A DNA stretch of 64,000 bases from Auriscalpium vulgare (lineage: Eukaryota; Basidiomycota; Agaricomycetes; Russulales; Auriscalpiaceae), in contig JAHBBC010000009.1 in assembly GCA_019915015.1 (NCBI GenBank), positions 248,001-312,000 of the forward strand, read 5' to 3'. A program made the translations under genes and the position numbers. Below the pieces are notes generated by a model, which worked only from the letters and a program-made list of their open reading frames with translations, did no database searches and was not told the origin of the DNA. Shown piece after piece: positions 10,201 to 22,318 of the stretch; the stretch's first letter is position 1; each line of letters begins with the position of its first letter.

Positions 10201-11731
10201 TGACTATCCGGCCATTATTCGCCGCCGCGGGACAACAGATTCGTACAACACCCAAATCGTGAGTGCGCTGTCTTGTAGTAATGATTCACTGCTCACCTTT
10301 GAGCTCCAGAGCGAGTGCGAGCACAGGACATCGAAACGGCGGTTCGGGCGCAGCAACAAGAACAACTTCGTACCTCAACTAGCAAAGCATGAGGCCCGGG
10401 CACGCGCACTCGTCGCAGTGCATGACAGCTTGAAGAAGCACGACAAATCCGTGGCGCTCCAGGAAAAGCGTGCCGCCGCCAAGGAGAAGAGATCAAAGGC
10501 GAAGGGGAAGCAGCCGCAACCACGTGAAAAATTCTCTACTGCTGTGCGCAACGAACCACTTCCGTTCAGCGACCCCACCATGCGATACCACGTCGCCCAG
10601 TCGACTTCTAACTCTGTTGAGCTAACTGCTTGGCTGAGCGACAACCGGGGAGATCCCGCCCTAAAGGTGCGTCGCAGAGGATATGTTTCCTACTGACCTG
10701 CTAATTTCCTTGCGCACAGGACTTCCTACCACGGCTCAAGTCCCACATTCTCTCGCGGCTTCTCAAGCGCCAGGACAACGACGAGAACGAATTCACAAAT
10801 GCAGAGCTGGCCGACCTCGTTATTGTCAAGAATACCCTCTACGAGCACGCTTCCGTACGCGTGAACTACACCACTTACGATGTTCGGCGCGCGCAGGACT
10901 CGATCACCCCAAAGTCTCATGCGGACGTCATGGTCTTATCCCGCGAGGACACACCCGATCCCGAGAACCCGCCCCACCCTTACTGGTATGCGCGCGTTGT
11001 GCGCGTATTTCATGCCATAGTCCTGCATTGCGGGCCCAACTCGACAAGCACCGTGCCCGTCCGCATGGATATCCTCTGGGTCCGCTGGCTTGGTCTCAAC
11101 ACAGACGAGCCTAGCGGAATTGAGCATCTGCGCCCCATCGCTCTCAGCTTCATCCCAGATGACGACCCGGACGCCTTCGGCTTCTTGGACCCAGCAGATG
11201 TCATCCGAGGCATTCACCTAATGCCTTGCTTCCATCTAGGACGCGCAGCCTCACGTCTCGCGCCGTCAATCGCTCGCAGGGCTGGAGACAAAGATCAGGA
11301 CTGGGAGGTCCTCTATGTCAACATGTAAGCTTCATTTATCTTCTCACACCGGGTCGCTGCTTAGTACGACGGTCCGCTTTTGCAGTATTGCTGACCGCGA
11401 CATGCTCATGCATTTCCTGGGCGGAGGAGTTGGCCACGTGTCGACACGTTCCTGTGACAAGGCGCTACGGAAGACACTCGTCAAGTTGCTGTGCGAAGCA
11501 GGCATGGCGCTAGAGGCCGAGCCGGAGCTTGACGAGGCCATCGAGGAGGACGAGGACGAAGAGCTCGAAAAGTACATGTCGGACGACAGCGAGGGCGAGC
11601 AGGACGAGGACGAGGACGACCGGAACAGCGACGACGACGACGAGGAAGACCGGAACAGCGATGAAGAGGAGCCCCAGGGACTCGCCCTTGACGAGCAGTT
11701 GCTCGACTTGGCCGGGTTCGCGCCTCTGTAG
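7261..11731 (+). CDS. Plavaka-type transposase (CACTA-like superfamily)
   Basis: Ten exons join in phase: 7261-7467, 7522-8685, 8731-8960, 9011-9254, 9307-9470, 9521-9626, 9677-10258, 10310-10666, 10720-11324 and 11386-11731, giving about 1334 residues with no stop. It begins with a C2H2 zinc finger (CPHCARSF, two His after RALGSH). A Pro-rich linker follows. The Plavaka core has DSTHLANFG, GNQSKYERC, HHVAYVP, FFSYGADYPEK, CPCPRCLVDK, VDQLHEFDIGIVKSF, PTFGRDTIRKFS and TDDTLTIFDAV. Further on it has WYARVVRVFHAIV, VRWLG, GFLDPADVIRGIHLMP and a YVNxxxDRDM-like end, then a long Asp/Glu/Ser-rich tail. The acidic residues in DSTHLANFG and DQLHEFDIG are candidate DDE catalytic positions (inference). 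The gene looks intact and potentially autonomous. An Ala/Glu-rich, probably disordered insert lies at about 9950-10130. Confidence 0.92.
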
Positions 11732-13732
11732 CGTAGCAGCCGCGCACTTGTATTATTTTGTACCTGGTAGCATTACCGTACATTGTGAAACCTATGTAAA
11801 GCCTCGGGTACATTAGAATACCTTTAGAAAAATCTAGGGTACATTAGAATGGCATTATAATGGGTTATAATCCGCCGCGCGTATTACAGCCGCTGAAATC
11901 GGCTGTAACCGGCTGTGACAAGCTGTGACATTTCGACGGTTTTGCTGATGTCAGCTGCAAAACAATATGCAAACGCCTGTAAGCGCCCGCTGCGTCAGTT
12001 GAACTTCCACCACGACGGCGTATGTTTTATTGCCCGTCTGTCGTTTCTGTCAAACTCGGTGATTTCTTTCTGAAATCCCACCGCTTAGATCCAGACGATA
12101 TCCTTGGCCGTGGACGTGGAATGTTCAGTCGGATGAGGATGAAGCTTGAAGGCTTGTGTAGGCTGTGCCCAGTTTGAGGCGGCGGTTTCGATGGCGACGA
12201 TACATATGACGCGAACTCGCCATCCAGCAACGCCAAGGCCGAGGTCCTGCAAAACCGTACCCAAGGAGTTTAGGAGAGTTAGACCGGATTCACAGGTGCA
12301 GGTGGGGTGAGGTCGTGAACGTTGGAGCGCGCAGGTGCGTCTCCTCCTTCGTTCTGTTTCTTCCTCGAATTCAACGGGACATTGACAGATAATCTGTTGC
12401 TGTCTGGCGGCGCCATCTATCTCAAATCCGCCCGTCGTGGCCGTCGAAGTTTTGGTGGCTAGAAGGGTGCAACACCATTCAGCGTAGCTGCGCTGTCGCT
12501 GCCGCGGTGTGGCCAACCAAACGCTCAAGCAGCATTGGACGAGATGATGGTGAGGCAGCTAGAGGCCCCGCTTCTTGCTTCAAGGTGCGCGTGTATCGCT
12601 TGACTCCATTCTATACTTATCACTGATCTCTCACAAGATGTCGCTATTTTTTGTCTCCCCGCCTTCGCAGATTCCATTCGGATGTCTGACCTCTCGCTCA
12701 CGCCCCGCACATGCGAGTTCCCATCCATGTTTCCTTCTACGGCCATGCCGACTGAGGCGAAGACGAAAGCAAACGACCAACGGCGCAGCCACCGGGCTGC
12801 GTCCGATAGGATGCTCACTGCGGTTGTCCGTCCATCGACGCACTCGGAGCGTTCTCCTTTCAAGTCTTTGTTTCAAGACCTGCTCCTTGAGTTCATCAGG
12901 CGGGTACTATGTCCTGACTATTTCGAAGGCTCGACCACTCGACCGCGGCGTCTGGGCAATATGCACGCAGCTATCCCCTGTGCGAACTCGATCTGGAAGG
13001 CCTGATCCTCCCTCAAACGTATGTATGTGGCTTGTGAAGTGTGATGGAACTACGTGCTCACGTTGATGAGTCAGTGTCCTGGTGCGCTTCGATTTTTACT
13101 CCGGGTGTCGAAGAAGGCCCGCGCTCGCTTCGCATCCCGCGCAGGCGCCACAGCCCTAGGGTTATTAACGATCTGCGGCGCAAGAGTGCTTGCCCTCTTC
13201 TCCTCACCCTGGGCAATGCTGTGGCCGCAACTGACCATGGTGGCGCCTCCCGAACATGACCTGCGCTCTTCTCGGTCGCGTCGACACTGCCGCGCGCGGC
13301 GTGGAGTTTCATGACACGGCGTCGCACGCAGCGCAGCCTGCTGGCAACCTTCTCTACGGCGAACATCTGGAAATCCATTAGATGAATTAGACATCCAGAT
13401 GTCGTCGACGTGACTCGCGGGCGGCCTTGGAAAGGCAAGCTGTCTTCTCTGAGGTGATCGACCTTTGCATTCCTGTTAGGCTTCACTATCCGTCCGATAT
13501 GTTTGTGTTGTCAGGTTCGTGCGGCGGGGAGGGTGATGATGCACGATGCATGTCTTGATCTTTTTGGCTACAGTACCCGTGCGTAGATGTTGTAAATTTC
13601 CAGAGAATGTTAGAACTATGCTTTGCCGGGATAGCGTGCGCGTGGAAGTAAGACCTGAGTACTGTACAATCGCGTGAAAATTTGATTCGTAGAATTTACC
13701 AGAACGCGACAGCCGGTGTTTTCCTCGGACTG
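11732..13732. other. Region after the transposase gene: element right end, then gene-free DNA
   Basis: 11838-11950 carries subterminal repeats matching those near 780-1145, and the inverted counterpart of 750-767. Beyond 11950 I see no convincing gene. Short open frames at 12085-12528 and 13058-13486 have no recognisable domain. The stretch around 12325-12390 resembles 16088-16150, so it is probably duplicated 5' flank of an F-box gene. 13640-13732 is the 3' flank of the next gene and resembles 55300-55378. Confidence 0.55.
11838..11950. repeat. Subterminal repeats, probable right end of the Plavaka-type element
   Basis: The segment contains GGCATTATAATGGG, GGTTATAATCC, TTACAGCCGCTG and GGCTGTAACC, followed by GGCTGTGACAAGCTGTGACA. 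It ends in ATTTCGACGGTTTTGCTGATG (11930-11950), the reverse complement of the sequence at 750-767 with a three-base insertion and one further base difference. The spacing gives an element of about 11.2 kb. Confidence 0.5.
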
Positions 13733-15493
13733 CTACTCATACTCAACCACCACGCGGTCTACCACTCCTCTCACATTTTCCAGCCACTCGGGGTCGACAC
13801 CGTGGCAGCTCATTTCAAGCAGGTAGAGCGTGTTGAGCGCGGCACCACGCTGATGCCGGTGCTCGAGCTCACGCAAGAGCACCTCGTCCACGCGCATCCC
13901 GATACTTTCGGCCCAGCAGTTCTCTACCTCGTCTTCGTAGCAATCCGATAGCTCCATACCACGGTCCAGCTTCAGGACTTGCAGCTTGGGCCACACTGGA
14001 ATGCCTTCTGTGTCACGGCTGTACGTCCCGTCTTCTAGGACGCATGCAGACAGGGTCTGGATCAGCGTGACCCCCACGTTGGCGTTCGCATGCAGCGTTT
14101 GCAGCTCCGTGGCTGGCCCGAACAATTTCAGCAAATCCTCCGGCGAGACCTTCAGGTCGGCGCTAAGCTCCAAATGGAGCAAGTGCAAGGGGTGCAACCC
14201 GCATAGCGCGCCCATCAAGTCGACATCTACTCCTACATCTTCTTCGAGATCGCTCCATCGAAAAAACTCGGCCTCCCGGTCCCATGGCACTTGGTCGGCA
14301 TCCATGTTGTGGCGCGCAGAGAACTCAAGGTCGTTGCCCTGGCTGGCGTCCGACGAGAACCGCATGGCGCGGAACGGGTCCGATGAGCGAGCGGGTTCAA
14401 GGAACGGGTACAGCGCGGCAAAGTCATCCACTCCGCCTTCTGTGTTGGCCGTGATGTGCAGATATGCGGTGTCGGGTATCTGTATGTGGCGGAGGAAGCC
14501 TACGCATTCCGGGGTGTAGCCGCCAATATTCAACGACTTCAATGTGGCCAGTCGGGCGATCTGCGATTCGTCTGGGGAGAGCGGCGCTGAGGAGAACGGG
14601 TGCAGGCCAGTCTTGATTGTGAGTCTCTCGATTCGCTCAAGCCGTTTCATGGCAGCGATGAACTCCGGCAGAGCATGAGGATGCTCTACAACGCGTCCTA
14701 TTTCCAAAGACACGAGGCTGGGGAGGAAGGAGGATAACGGCACTGTGCTAGCACCGTCGATGGTCAGGTTGCGCAGGCGAGGCGCACTGTTCGCAAAGAG
14801 CGCCTCTAGAGGTAAGTGCAACTTCATGCCGCTGAAACTGGCATCCTCGAGGATTGGGGCCGGCGTGGAAAGCAGTTGGAAAAGATTGCCAGGCATATCA
14901 CTGTCGACTTTACGCAATTGGATGGACCGGAAACGCTCGAGGGTGTCGAACGGCAGTCCCCACGCCTGCGAGCTTGCAGGTGCTTGGCCTTCGGGAGAGT
15001 AAACAATGGAAAGGGATTGATGTTGAGACCGCACGAGCATTTCGCGGGCCCACTGCGGGGGCAGCGGTAAGACTAAGTCACACCAAAGAGTCGGATTCGT
15101 GAGCATGATGTGTCTCCAGCGTCGGCAGACCCAAGTGAACCGCACCCAGGGCGCAGTTTGTGGGAGCTGGTCCATCGATGGAACACTCTCGACGAGGACT
15201 TTGCTCGCGAAATACGAGAATATGGAGACCAGGAGTTCGGGTGGAAGGCGCATAATAGGCGCGGCGGATGCGTTGATTCGGGAATTCACGAAGGAAAGCA
15301 CGGTTTCGATCGAAGCCTTTTCATTACGCAGAGCGGCGAGACTGCCCTGGGAGCTGCTCTCGACACGAGACAACTGTGAATGAAGGGCGGATACCCAAAA
15401 TTCTGTGGGGCTGATACATATGTGAGCGAGAATCATTTAAAAAGAGGTTGTCAAGCACCTCTCGCCCATAGTCTCTTCTTCCTGAGTCTCCAT
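13733..15493 (-). CDS. F-box/LRR-like protein, array member 1
   Basis: Exon 1 is 15493-15459 (35 nt, METQEEETMGE) and exon 2 is 15410-13733, joined in phase 2; about 570 residues. The intron has a branch-like TTTAAATGATTC and ends ATCAG. Residues ~30-65 are a short coiled stretch (LRNEKASIETVLSFVNSRIN). The F-box follows: LPPELLVSIFSYF, then PWVRFTWVCRRWRHIML and PTLWCDLVLPLPPQW. The rest is irregular Leu-rich repeats ending with the family signature MRVDEVLLRELEHRHQRGAALNTLYLL. As an SCF substrate receptor it would bind Skp1 through the F-box and an unknown target through the repeats (family knowledge). It starts at the mini-exon rather than at the ATG inside the intron because seven paralogues share that arrangement. 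Confidence 0.85.
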
Positions 15494-16742
15494 ATTCCTC
15501 GTCCTAAAGTGTGGCGACTGTCTCCTTCCTGTGGTAGAGCCTGAGTAGCCTGATCCAACCTCTATATGACCAAGTCAGAATCGCCGTTGTTATGTAGGCG
15601 CTAATCGAACAATCACCTTGCTGCGAGTTGTATACGTTCCGTGGTCAGCCCAGTGTATTAGACAAATTGACACGTCGGAAGTCTTTTCTTGAAGAGACTT
15701 TGGTGAGTCGTCGCTGGTGGTCGTGGTTAGAGGTTCGGCCGTGTTCGGCCAACTCCGACGGCGGCAGCGACAAACCATTTTTTCTCCCTTTTTCTCCTCA
15801 CTCCTCAAGACTCACCCACGACTACTTTCTGCTGCCCTGCGCGAGCAGCGAGCAGCGCCCTCTTGACGGGGCCAGCGCATCTCATCTGCTATAGCATGCA
15901 CGCTGGTCTCCTGCTGTCTGGTGCGTTTGACACTCTGCTGCCGTTTTCTGTTGACTGAACTATCAACGGTCTTCCAGGTCATGCGTGTCATGGCCGGCGC
16001 GTCCAGTTCGCGACGACCTTTAGACTGCGATATAAGAACCACGTTGTACTCTCAGGCGCAGCTTTAGTGGTGGATTCGGAGCGTGCCAGGTGCGTCTCTC
16101 CCGCTTGTTCTGCCTGCTCCTCGAATTTGACACGTCTCTCTGTACTCCAAGAAGGAGCATTGACCCTCCTCAAGATATGCCGAGAATTAAGCCTCGGAGG
16201 TTCGATATCTTCAGGCCAGTTGAGCGCACTGTAAGTCACCTGTACCTCCTTTGCCTGCACGCTAACGGCGCGTACAGAATTGCAAGTGAACGTCCCTCGT
16301 GAGGAAAGCAGACTTGCGAGGAAATATCGCTTCTCTTCCCCGTACTTGAACGTTCTTCTGGCCGCCGGCGCCGTCAACGGGCCACAGCTGTCCCGGCCGC
16401 ACGCACAAAGTCTCGGCGTAAATTCTCTTGGTCGTGGGCGATTCAGCATACAGACCGCAGTCCGGTATTGGGTAGCATTTCGCCAGTGAGGTTGGGCAAT
16501 GGTCGTTTGCTGCGGACACTTGGTGCGTTGGAGGACCTTACGATGCACGGCTGGCGCTCATCCTCGATGCCTCTCTAGACCTCCGGCCGCGCCTGCCTGC
16601 CACCTAGGCAGCGCTCAGCCGCACACGCACACGCACAGCTGCGCCAGGATGGCACTACCCGATTTAATTTATGAAGTATATTGATTCAATACAGAGATGC
16701 CGAATTGGATACATACCGAGAATTCGTGTGCCATACGTCCGA
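15494..16742. other. Intergenic stretch between F-box members 1 and 2
   Basis: No gene is supported. It contains a segment (16216-16282) conserved in inverted orientation at 51663-51730, whose shared reading gives EVQVTYSAL in both places. The flank 15690-15790 (GGCCGTGTTCGGCCAACTCCG) resembles those near 22035 and 52035 upstream of other array members. Confidence 0.5.
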
Positions 16743-18341
16743 CTAATCGTCCTCATCTGCCACCACCACGCGGTTCACAATGCTTTCCACCTTGGCCAGC
16801 CACTCCGGCTCAGCGTCGCAGCCAGTAGGTGGAGCGCATCGAGCGCAACACCGTTCTCATGTCGGTGCTCGAGCGCTTCGAGCAACACCTTGCTCGAGCT
16901 CGTCCCAGCACCCACATCACTCTCGCCCTCCGAGTTCCACCGGAAGTACATTTGGTGCAACAGCAGTTCGCGCAGCCGGGGCCACACCATGCCGGCCCCG
17001 TCCTCTATGCTCGCCGATAAGGCCAGGGATAGTGCTGTCCCTGTGCTCCCGCAGGCCTCCAGCCTCTGCAGCTCCGTTGCGTCGTGCCACGTGTGCAGCA
17101 GCTCCGTCGCGAGGCGCTTGAATCCATCGTCGTTGAGGGTGTGGTAGACAGGAATTTGGATCGAAAGTGACGTCACGTGGCGCACACCTGTCTTCGCGAA
17201 AGATGCGAGTCGTCGGGATGCATCCACTCGAAGTCGAACGCCCTGTTGGGCGGCTCGTCTTCTGCATGTCTGGCTTTGATCGAGAGCCGGTACGAGGCCG
17301 TCGGCTGAAAGCGTACGACCAAATATGGCTGTTCTGCCTGGCCATAGCCCGCAGGCGCAAGGAATGGGTAGAGGGCGGCGAAGTCCGATGCTCTGCCATC
17401 AGTGGAAGCGGCGACTTGTAGCTTGATCGTGAGTTGTCCCTGGACATGGCGGAGGACGTCAACGCATTGCACGGCCGTCCCGGAGATGCTGAAGTAGCGC
17501 AGGTTCGGAAGCCGAGCGATGGATGACTCGGACAGCTGCGATAGGGCGGAGCTTGGTGGGAGGCAGCCGTCTGCGAGGACGAGCACCTCGAGCAAGGGGA
17601 GTTGCCGTAGTGCGGCGACGAACTCCGACATGGTGTCTGAGTGGTCCACGGTCATGAGGTGCAGTTCAACGAGGTTGTCGATGAAGGGTTGCGGTCCACG
17701 ATATTGTATGGGAAGTCGGCTTGCGGAGGCGCGGGGCGACGAAGAGAGGGGCGTCAAGGTCGAGGGGGTCGACATCTTCTATGACGACCTCGAGGAATGA
17801 GGCCGGTGTGGGCGATAGTTCAATGAGGTCCGTCGTGCTGCCGTCGGAAGTCGTAAAAATTGATGACCCGCTCTGGGGTTGCGACGAGCATCCGTCCAGC
17901 CGCCTCGTTCTCCTCGGGCATGGGATAAAAGGAAAGGGAGATTGGTTCCCGCTCCTGCATTTCATGTGCCCACCGCTCGGGCAGCGGTCGCGCCATAGAG
18001 CGGCGCTATTGAGCGTAGCATGTCTCCAGCGCATCCATGGCATGCTGCATGGAATAAGGTGCATTTCTGGCACGTCCCGGCCATTGTGTAGCTCTTCGGC
18101 AACGAGACTAGAGAACACAATGATCAGGGCATCGTGTGGGAGATGCACGGCTGGCGCAGATGCATTGGCAAGGCGGTCAAGGTCGGATGATGGAGGGTCT
18201 TGGGTCTAAGGTCTTGCAGCACGATCGCGAGGATGGAGCCGCTGCGTGAAATGCTTGATGAGTCCGAAGCTGACTACAACCGGAGAAGTTGTCACGCACC
18301 TATCGCCTCTTTCCATGCAAATGCCCTTTCTGACTCTCCAT
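16743..18341 (-). pseudogene. Decayed F-box/LRR gene, array member 2
   Basis: Homology to the other members runs through three frames. The mini-exon at 18341 begins MESQKGHLHG but runs into a stop before its donor. The F-box region (HDALIIVFSSLVAEEL, then PWMRWRHATLNSAALWRD) has lost the expected FxxVCRR segment between PWM and RWRH. The repeat region reads in another frame (17775-17173: FVAALRQLPLLEVLVLADG and DFAALYPFLAPAGY). The C-terminal part shifts again (17227-16775) and the tail EPEWLAKVESIVNRVVV shifts a last time before TAG at 16745-16743. At least three frameshifts make it non-functional. Confidence 0.85.
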
Positions 18342-18906
18342 ACTGATCGTTAAAAGAGGTGGCCCAAGAGTCCTTCAGACAGAGTAGCTGGAAGCTGCTG
18401 CTGGATAGAGATTAGGATCGGCTCTCTCGGTCGACAGTTGAGCGAGTCACCTTGTTGCGAGCTGGTTAATGAATTTTCAGTCCGTCCGGTGTGTCCAGAC
18501 GCTGCTTGCGTGTCTGATTGAAGGAGTCTTGCAGTGCGTGTCGGTTGAACGTTGACCGCGAAGGCGCTCGTCAACCGACAATTCACGCGCCGTTTCCAAG
18601 CTCGGCGCTCAGCCTGCGCTCAGCGCTCAACAAACCCTGCCGTCAGGACTCTTGGTGTCCCTCAGCCTCTAGGCTCTGAGTCCGACGACCACGACGCGCA
18701 TACAACCACCAAAGTCCCTCGAGAAGATACAAACATCTCGACGTACTATCGTATGCACTAGTAATAGGGGACGCGTTCTCCAGCTCGCGACTTGAAGGTG
18801 ATTGTCATCGCTTCGCGCTTCATTGCCAGACCAGAGCCTAACCTGGCTACTCAGCCTCAGGACGGGTAGTCCCAGCAGTTCGTAACGGTCTCTTTTGAAG
18901 AGGATC
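18342..18906. other. Divergent spacer between array members 2 and 3
   Basis: This is the shared upstream region of a minus-strand pseudogene and a plus-strand gene. No motif beyond scattered GC-rich inverted segments is evident, and no gene is seen. Confidence 0.6.
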
Positions 18907-20683
18907 ATGGACAACAAGGAAGTGCATAGTCCGAGCGAAAGGTACGCGACGACCTCTTTCAGCTGGCTTCTGACTGCTCACCATCTCCCGTAGTCCTGCC
19001 AGCACCTCAGAAGCTCAGTCAACCATCCTTCGTTTGAAAGTCGACAGCGACTCTCCGCAAATGCTCCCCGCGCGGCTCAACGAGAAAATTGCGACCAAAT
19101 CTCCGCCTTTTGTCGTGGATAACCAAATCAACGTGTCCGCGCCTGTCTTGCGCCTTCCACCCGAACTCCTGGTCACCATTATCTCCTATTGCATGCCAGG
19201 CGTTGTATACGATGACTATATTCCACCCATGGATCACGTCCCGTCGAGTGTACCATGGGTGCGGTTCTCATGGGTTTGCCGGCGCTGGAGACACATCATG
19301 CTCGCTAGTCCCATACTCTGGCCCGACTTTGTTCTCCCACTGCCCCCGCAGTGGGCCCACGCGATGCTCGAACGGTCTCAACAGCTCCCACTCTCCGTTT
19401 CCTGTTCCTACCAAATTATTCCCCCTCCAAAAGATTCGCCGGATTGGTTGCTGCCCGTCGACACCCTCGACCGAATCCAGTCCATGCATATGGTCAACTT
19501 CAGGGGCAGCCCCACTTATTACTCACGACTACTTTCCATGCCGGCTCCCATTCTCGAGGCTGCGACATTCTCCAGCACTCCACAAAACCTGCCTCGACAT
19601 GCGCTCTTCGCAAACAGCGCGCCTCGCCTGCGCTACCTGGAAATCCAAGATGCCAAAGCATTGCCATTGTCTTCATTTTTCCCCACCCTCGTCTACCTGA
19701 ATATATCCTACGTCTCTGAGTCCACGCGCTCACTACCAGAATTCATCGCCGCGCTTAACCAGTTGTCGCGCATTCAGACGCTCACATTGGAGGACTGTTT
19801 GAGCCCGTTCTTCTCTGCCTTGCATGCACCGAACCCATCCCAAATCGCCAAGCTGCCCTCATTGGAACGTCTCAAAATCGGCGGCGAGGTATCGGAGTGC
19901 ATCGGCTTCCTCCGCCACGTGCAGACACCCGACACCGTCCTCCTACACGTCGCAGCCTCTACTCGCGGGAGCGCGGATGACTTCGCTGCGCTATTCCCGT
20001 TCCTGGCGCCCGCGCGCGGGTACACAGCAGATCCATTCCGTGCCGTCCAGATCTGCTCGTATGGCGAGAGAAGCATCTCCATCCGTGCCGCCCACAACGA
20101 TGTCGACGTGGACCATTCGTCGTGGAACAGGGCCTTCGAATTTCGTTGGTTTAACCTCCAAGATACGTTCTACGACTTCATGCGCGTCCTGTGCAAGGAA
20201 GCAGGGATGCGGTACTGGCTCTCGCTGTCGATGGAAGTGTTTCACCCGAGGGCCGAAATCCTGTCGCCGGCGGAGGATTGGCTGGACATTTTCGGCGCAG
20301 CCACGGAGCTGAAGACGCTGTGCTACACGGGGAGCGCTCTGTGCTCAACCTTGTCTGCCACCATGCAAGATGGGACTTACGGCCGCGCCGCAGCGGGCGA
20401 TTTGGTGTGGCCACTGCTGCACCTCCTCAAGCTCGAGCGAGTTGACCTATCGTATTGCTACGAATCCGGCGAGGGTAGCTCGTGGGCTGGATGTGCAGGG
20501 ATGCGCGTGGACGATGTGCTCTTGCGAGAGCTTGAAAAACGGCATCGGCGCGGCTCCGCACTTGATGTGCTCCACCTGCGGGACTGCACGGCCGACCCGC
20601 AGTGGCCGCAGTGGCTGCAGAAAGTGGAAGCCGTTGTGGGCCGCGTGTTCGTAGAAAATGTTGACGTCGTTGAATTCGATTAA
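18907..20683 (+). CDS. F-box/LRR-like protein, array member 3
   Basis: Exon 1 is 18907-18941 (35 nt, MDNKEVHSPSE) and exon 2 is 18994-20683; about 574 residues. The intron has GTACGC at the donor and CCCGTAG at the acceptor. The F-box is LPPELLVTIISYCMPG ... VPWVRFSWVCRRWRHIMLASPILW. Leu-rich repeats follow, with conserved marks FANSAPRLRYLEI, SECIGFLRHVQTPDTVLLHV and DDFAALFPFLAPARGY. It ends MRVDDVLLRELEKRHRRGSALDVLHL. Its mini-exon and intron are closest to those of member 12 (55378-57188). The presumed role is SCF substrate recognition. It is intact by reading frame. Confidence 0.85.
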
Positions 20684-22318
20684 CAAGGAGAGCTCGGTTC
20701 CAGAATCCAGATACATGTCTTACATTCACACGCACAGTATTCCGGCAAAGAAATAGTTTTGACAGTCTGTAGATACAGTGCGAGATCTACGCATGAAGTC
20801 AAGCAGCATATATCCATGATTCCATGACCCAGACGAGTAGCCTCAATCTCTCCTGCCTCACGAATCTGACAATGCAAATATATCAGTCGGATACTGAAAC
20901 GGAGCACGCAAAGGTGGCTCACCTCAGGGCAGGATTTTCTTCTGGACAACGGTCTTGGTCTGCTACGGACACCCGGCGCGGTTTTCACTCCTCATGCCAA
21001 CATCTATATCAGGTTAACTAGTGGATTGTCAGATGTTCGCCGAAGAAAATATTGACGGAGGGCCTCGTTGCGTGCGGCGCGGTGTCATGAGAACTCCACG
21101 CTGCGCGCAGCAATGATGTCGACGCGACGAATCCTGACCGGAAAGAGCGCAGGTTATATTCGGGCATCCTCTATATTTTGCTGTGCGCATGAGCGATCTC
21201 GATCAGACGCCAAGCCCGGTGGCTGCGGCGCTGGATCGATTGTTTTGTTTTCGTGGGCGTCGATGGGGGCGTGGATGATGACATGGAGAATGATTTGCGC
21301 AAGTGGGGAGGCGAGCGAGAGGGTGGTCCGAAAGCCGATAGAGTTGATGCAGGAAGGGATTTGCGAAGTGAAGAGCTCGGGTGAGGTTGCGATGCAAGGC
21401 CGCTGAGGGGCAGTTGAAGCTGGGAATGTGCGACTGCGCCTTCGGCCAGCAACGAGTATCTAGTGAGAGATCAGTGAAAATATGGCCGTATTCAGTACGC
21501 ACCTTGAACCATTGCGTGCAGCACGCCAGTCTGTCACTGTCACAATGGCCCATTCGTGAGAGGCAGAACGAAGGAGCCGACACACCTGCGCGCTACATAG
21601 TTCACGTCTTCACCACACCTGCACTGGTGAATCCAACCCGACCTTCTCCTTGGCTGTTCCGCGTTACTTGAATCATGTTGACGCTGCTGGATGTCGCATC
21701 GTATCGTCGCCATCAAAAACGCGGCATCAAGCTGAGCACGTTGTGTCCCAGACTCAGTCTTGATCCTGAGGAGCCGAGTGTTCTGAGTCCACAGCTGAGG
21801 ATTCCCTCTGAGCGCTGGGATGTTAGCGAAAACCAGTCGACAGAAAACTTCAAGAGAAAAGGCGGGCGGGCTAAGTTATTATTTGAACATACGTACAATG
21901 AGGAGCGATTTTTCTAGGTTCTCATGAGTCCTTCCTGGTTTCGAGAAGATGCTGACGTCCTGGTACCATATTGCGGCAGTCGTGGTTCAAAGTTCAAGAG
22001 AGCGATCAAGAGTGCGCGTAGAGTGCCGAGAGCCCGAGCTGCCGCCGGAGTTAGCCGAACGGCGGTCAACTCTTGACGACCACGACTCAGCGGCGACCAA
22101 CTTGTTGTCCAAGCGACGATTCACCAAAGTCTCCTCAAAATAAGACTTCCGACGTCTTAATTCGCCATTGAATACACTGGGCTGACCAATAAGGTGACTG
22201 TCATTCAATTCGCGCGCAACAGCAACAATGCTGAATCGTCTTGAGCGTACAGGACCCAGGTTGGATCAGACTGCTCTACCTCAGGAAGGAGATACCCGCC
22301 GCACTTTTGAAGAGGAGT
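20684..22318. other. Intergenic stretch after array member 3
   Basis: 20745-20940 is duplicated, with divergence, at 24208-24365, so the 3' flank travelled with the gene. A minus-strand Ser/Pro-rich frame at 21171-21452 has coding-like composition (SFSMSSSTPPSTPTK) but no family and no clear start. The segment 22030-22140 resembles the upstream flanks of other members. No gene is called. Confidence 0.5.

Noticed and set aside
12575..13486. Possible small genes after the Plavaka element
   Set aside because: Several overlapping frames on both strands with no motif, no consistent codon pattern and no splice structure.
15988..16548. 186-codon minus-strand frame
   Set aside because: Only one short part (EVQVTYSAL) is conserved elsewhere; the rest has no domain and no splice partners, so I treat it as non-coding or relict.
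22228..22318. Earlier ATG of array member 4
   Set aside because: The frame is open by chance through the intron; the 35-nt first exon at 22319 matches member 1 closely.
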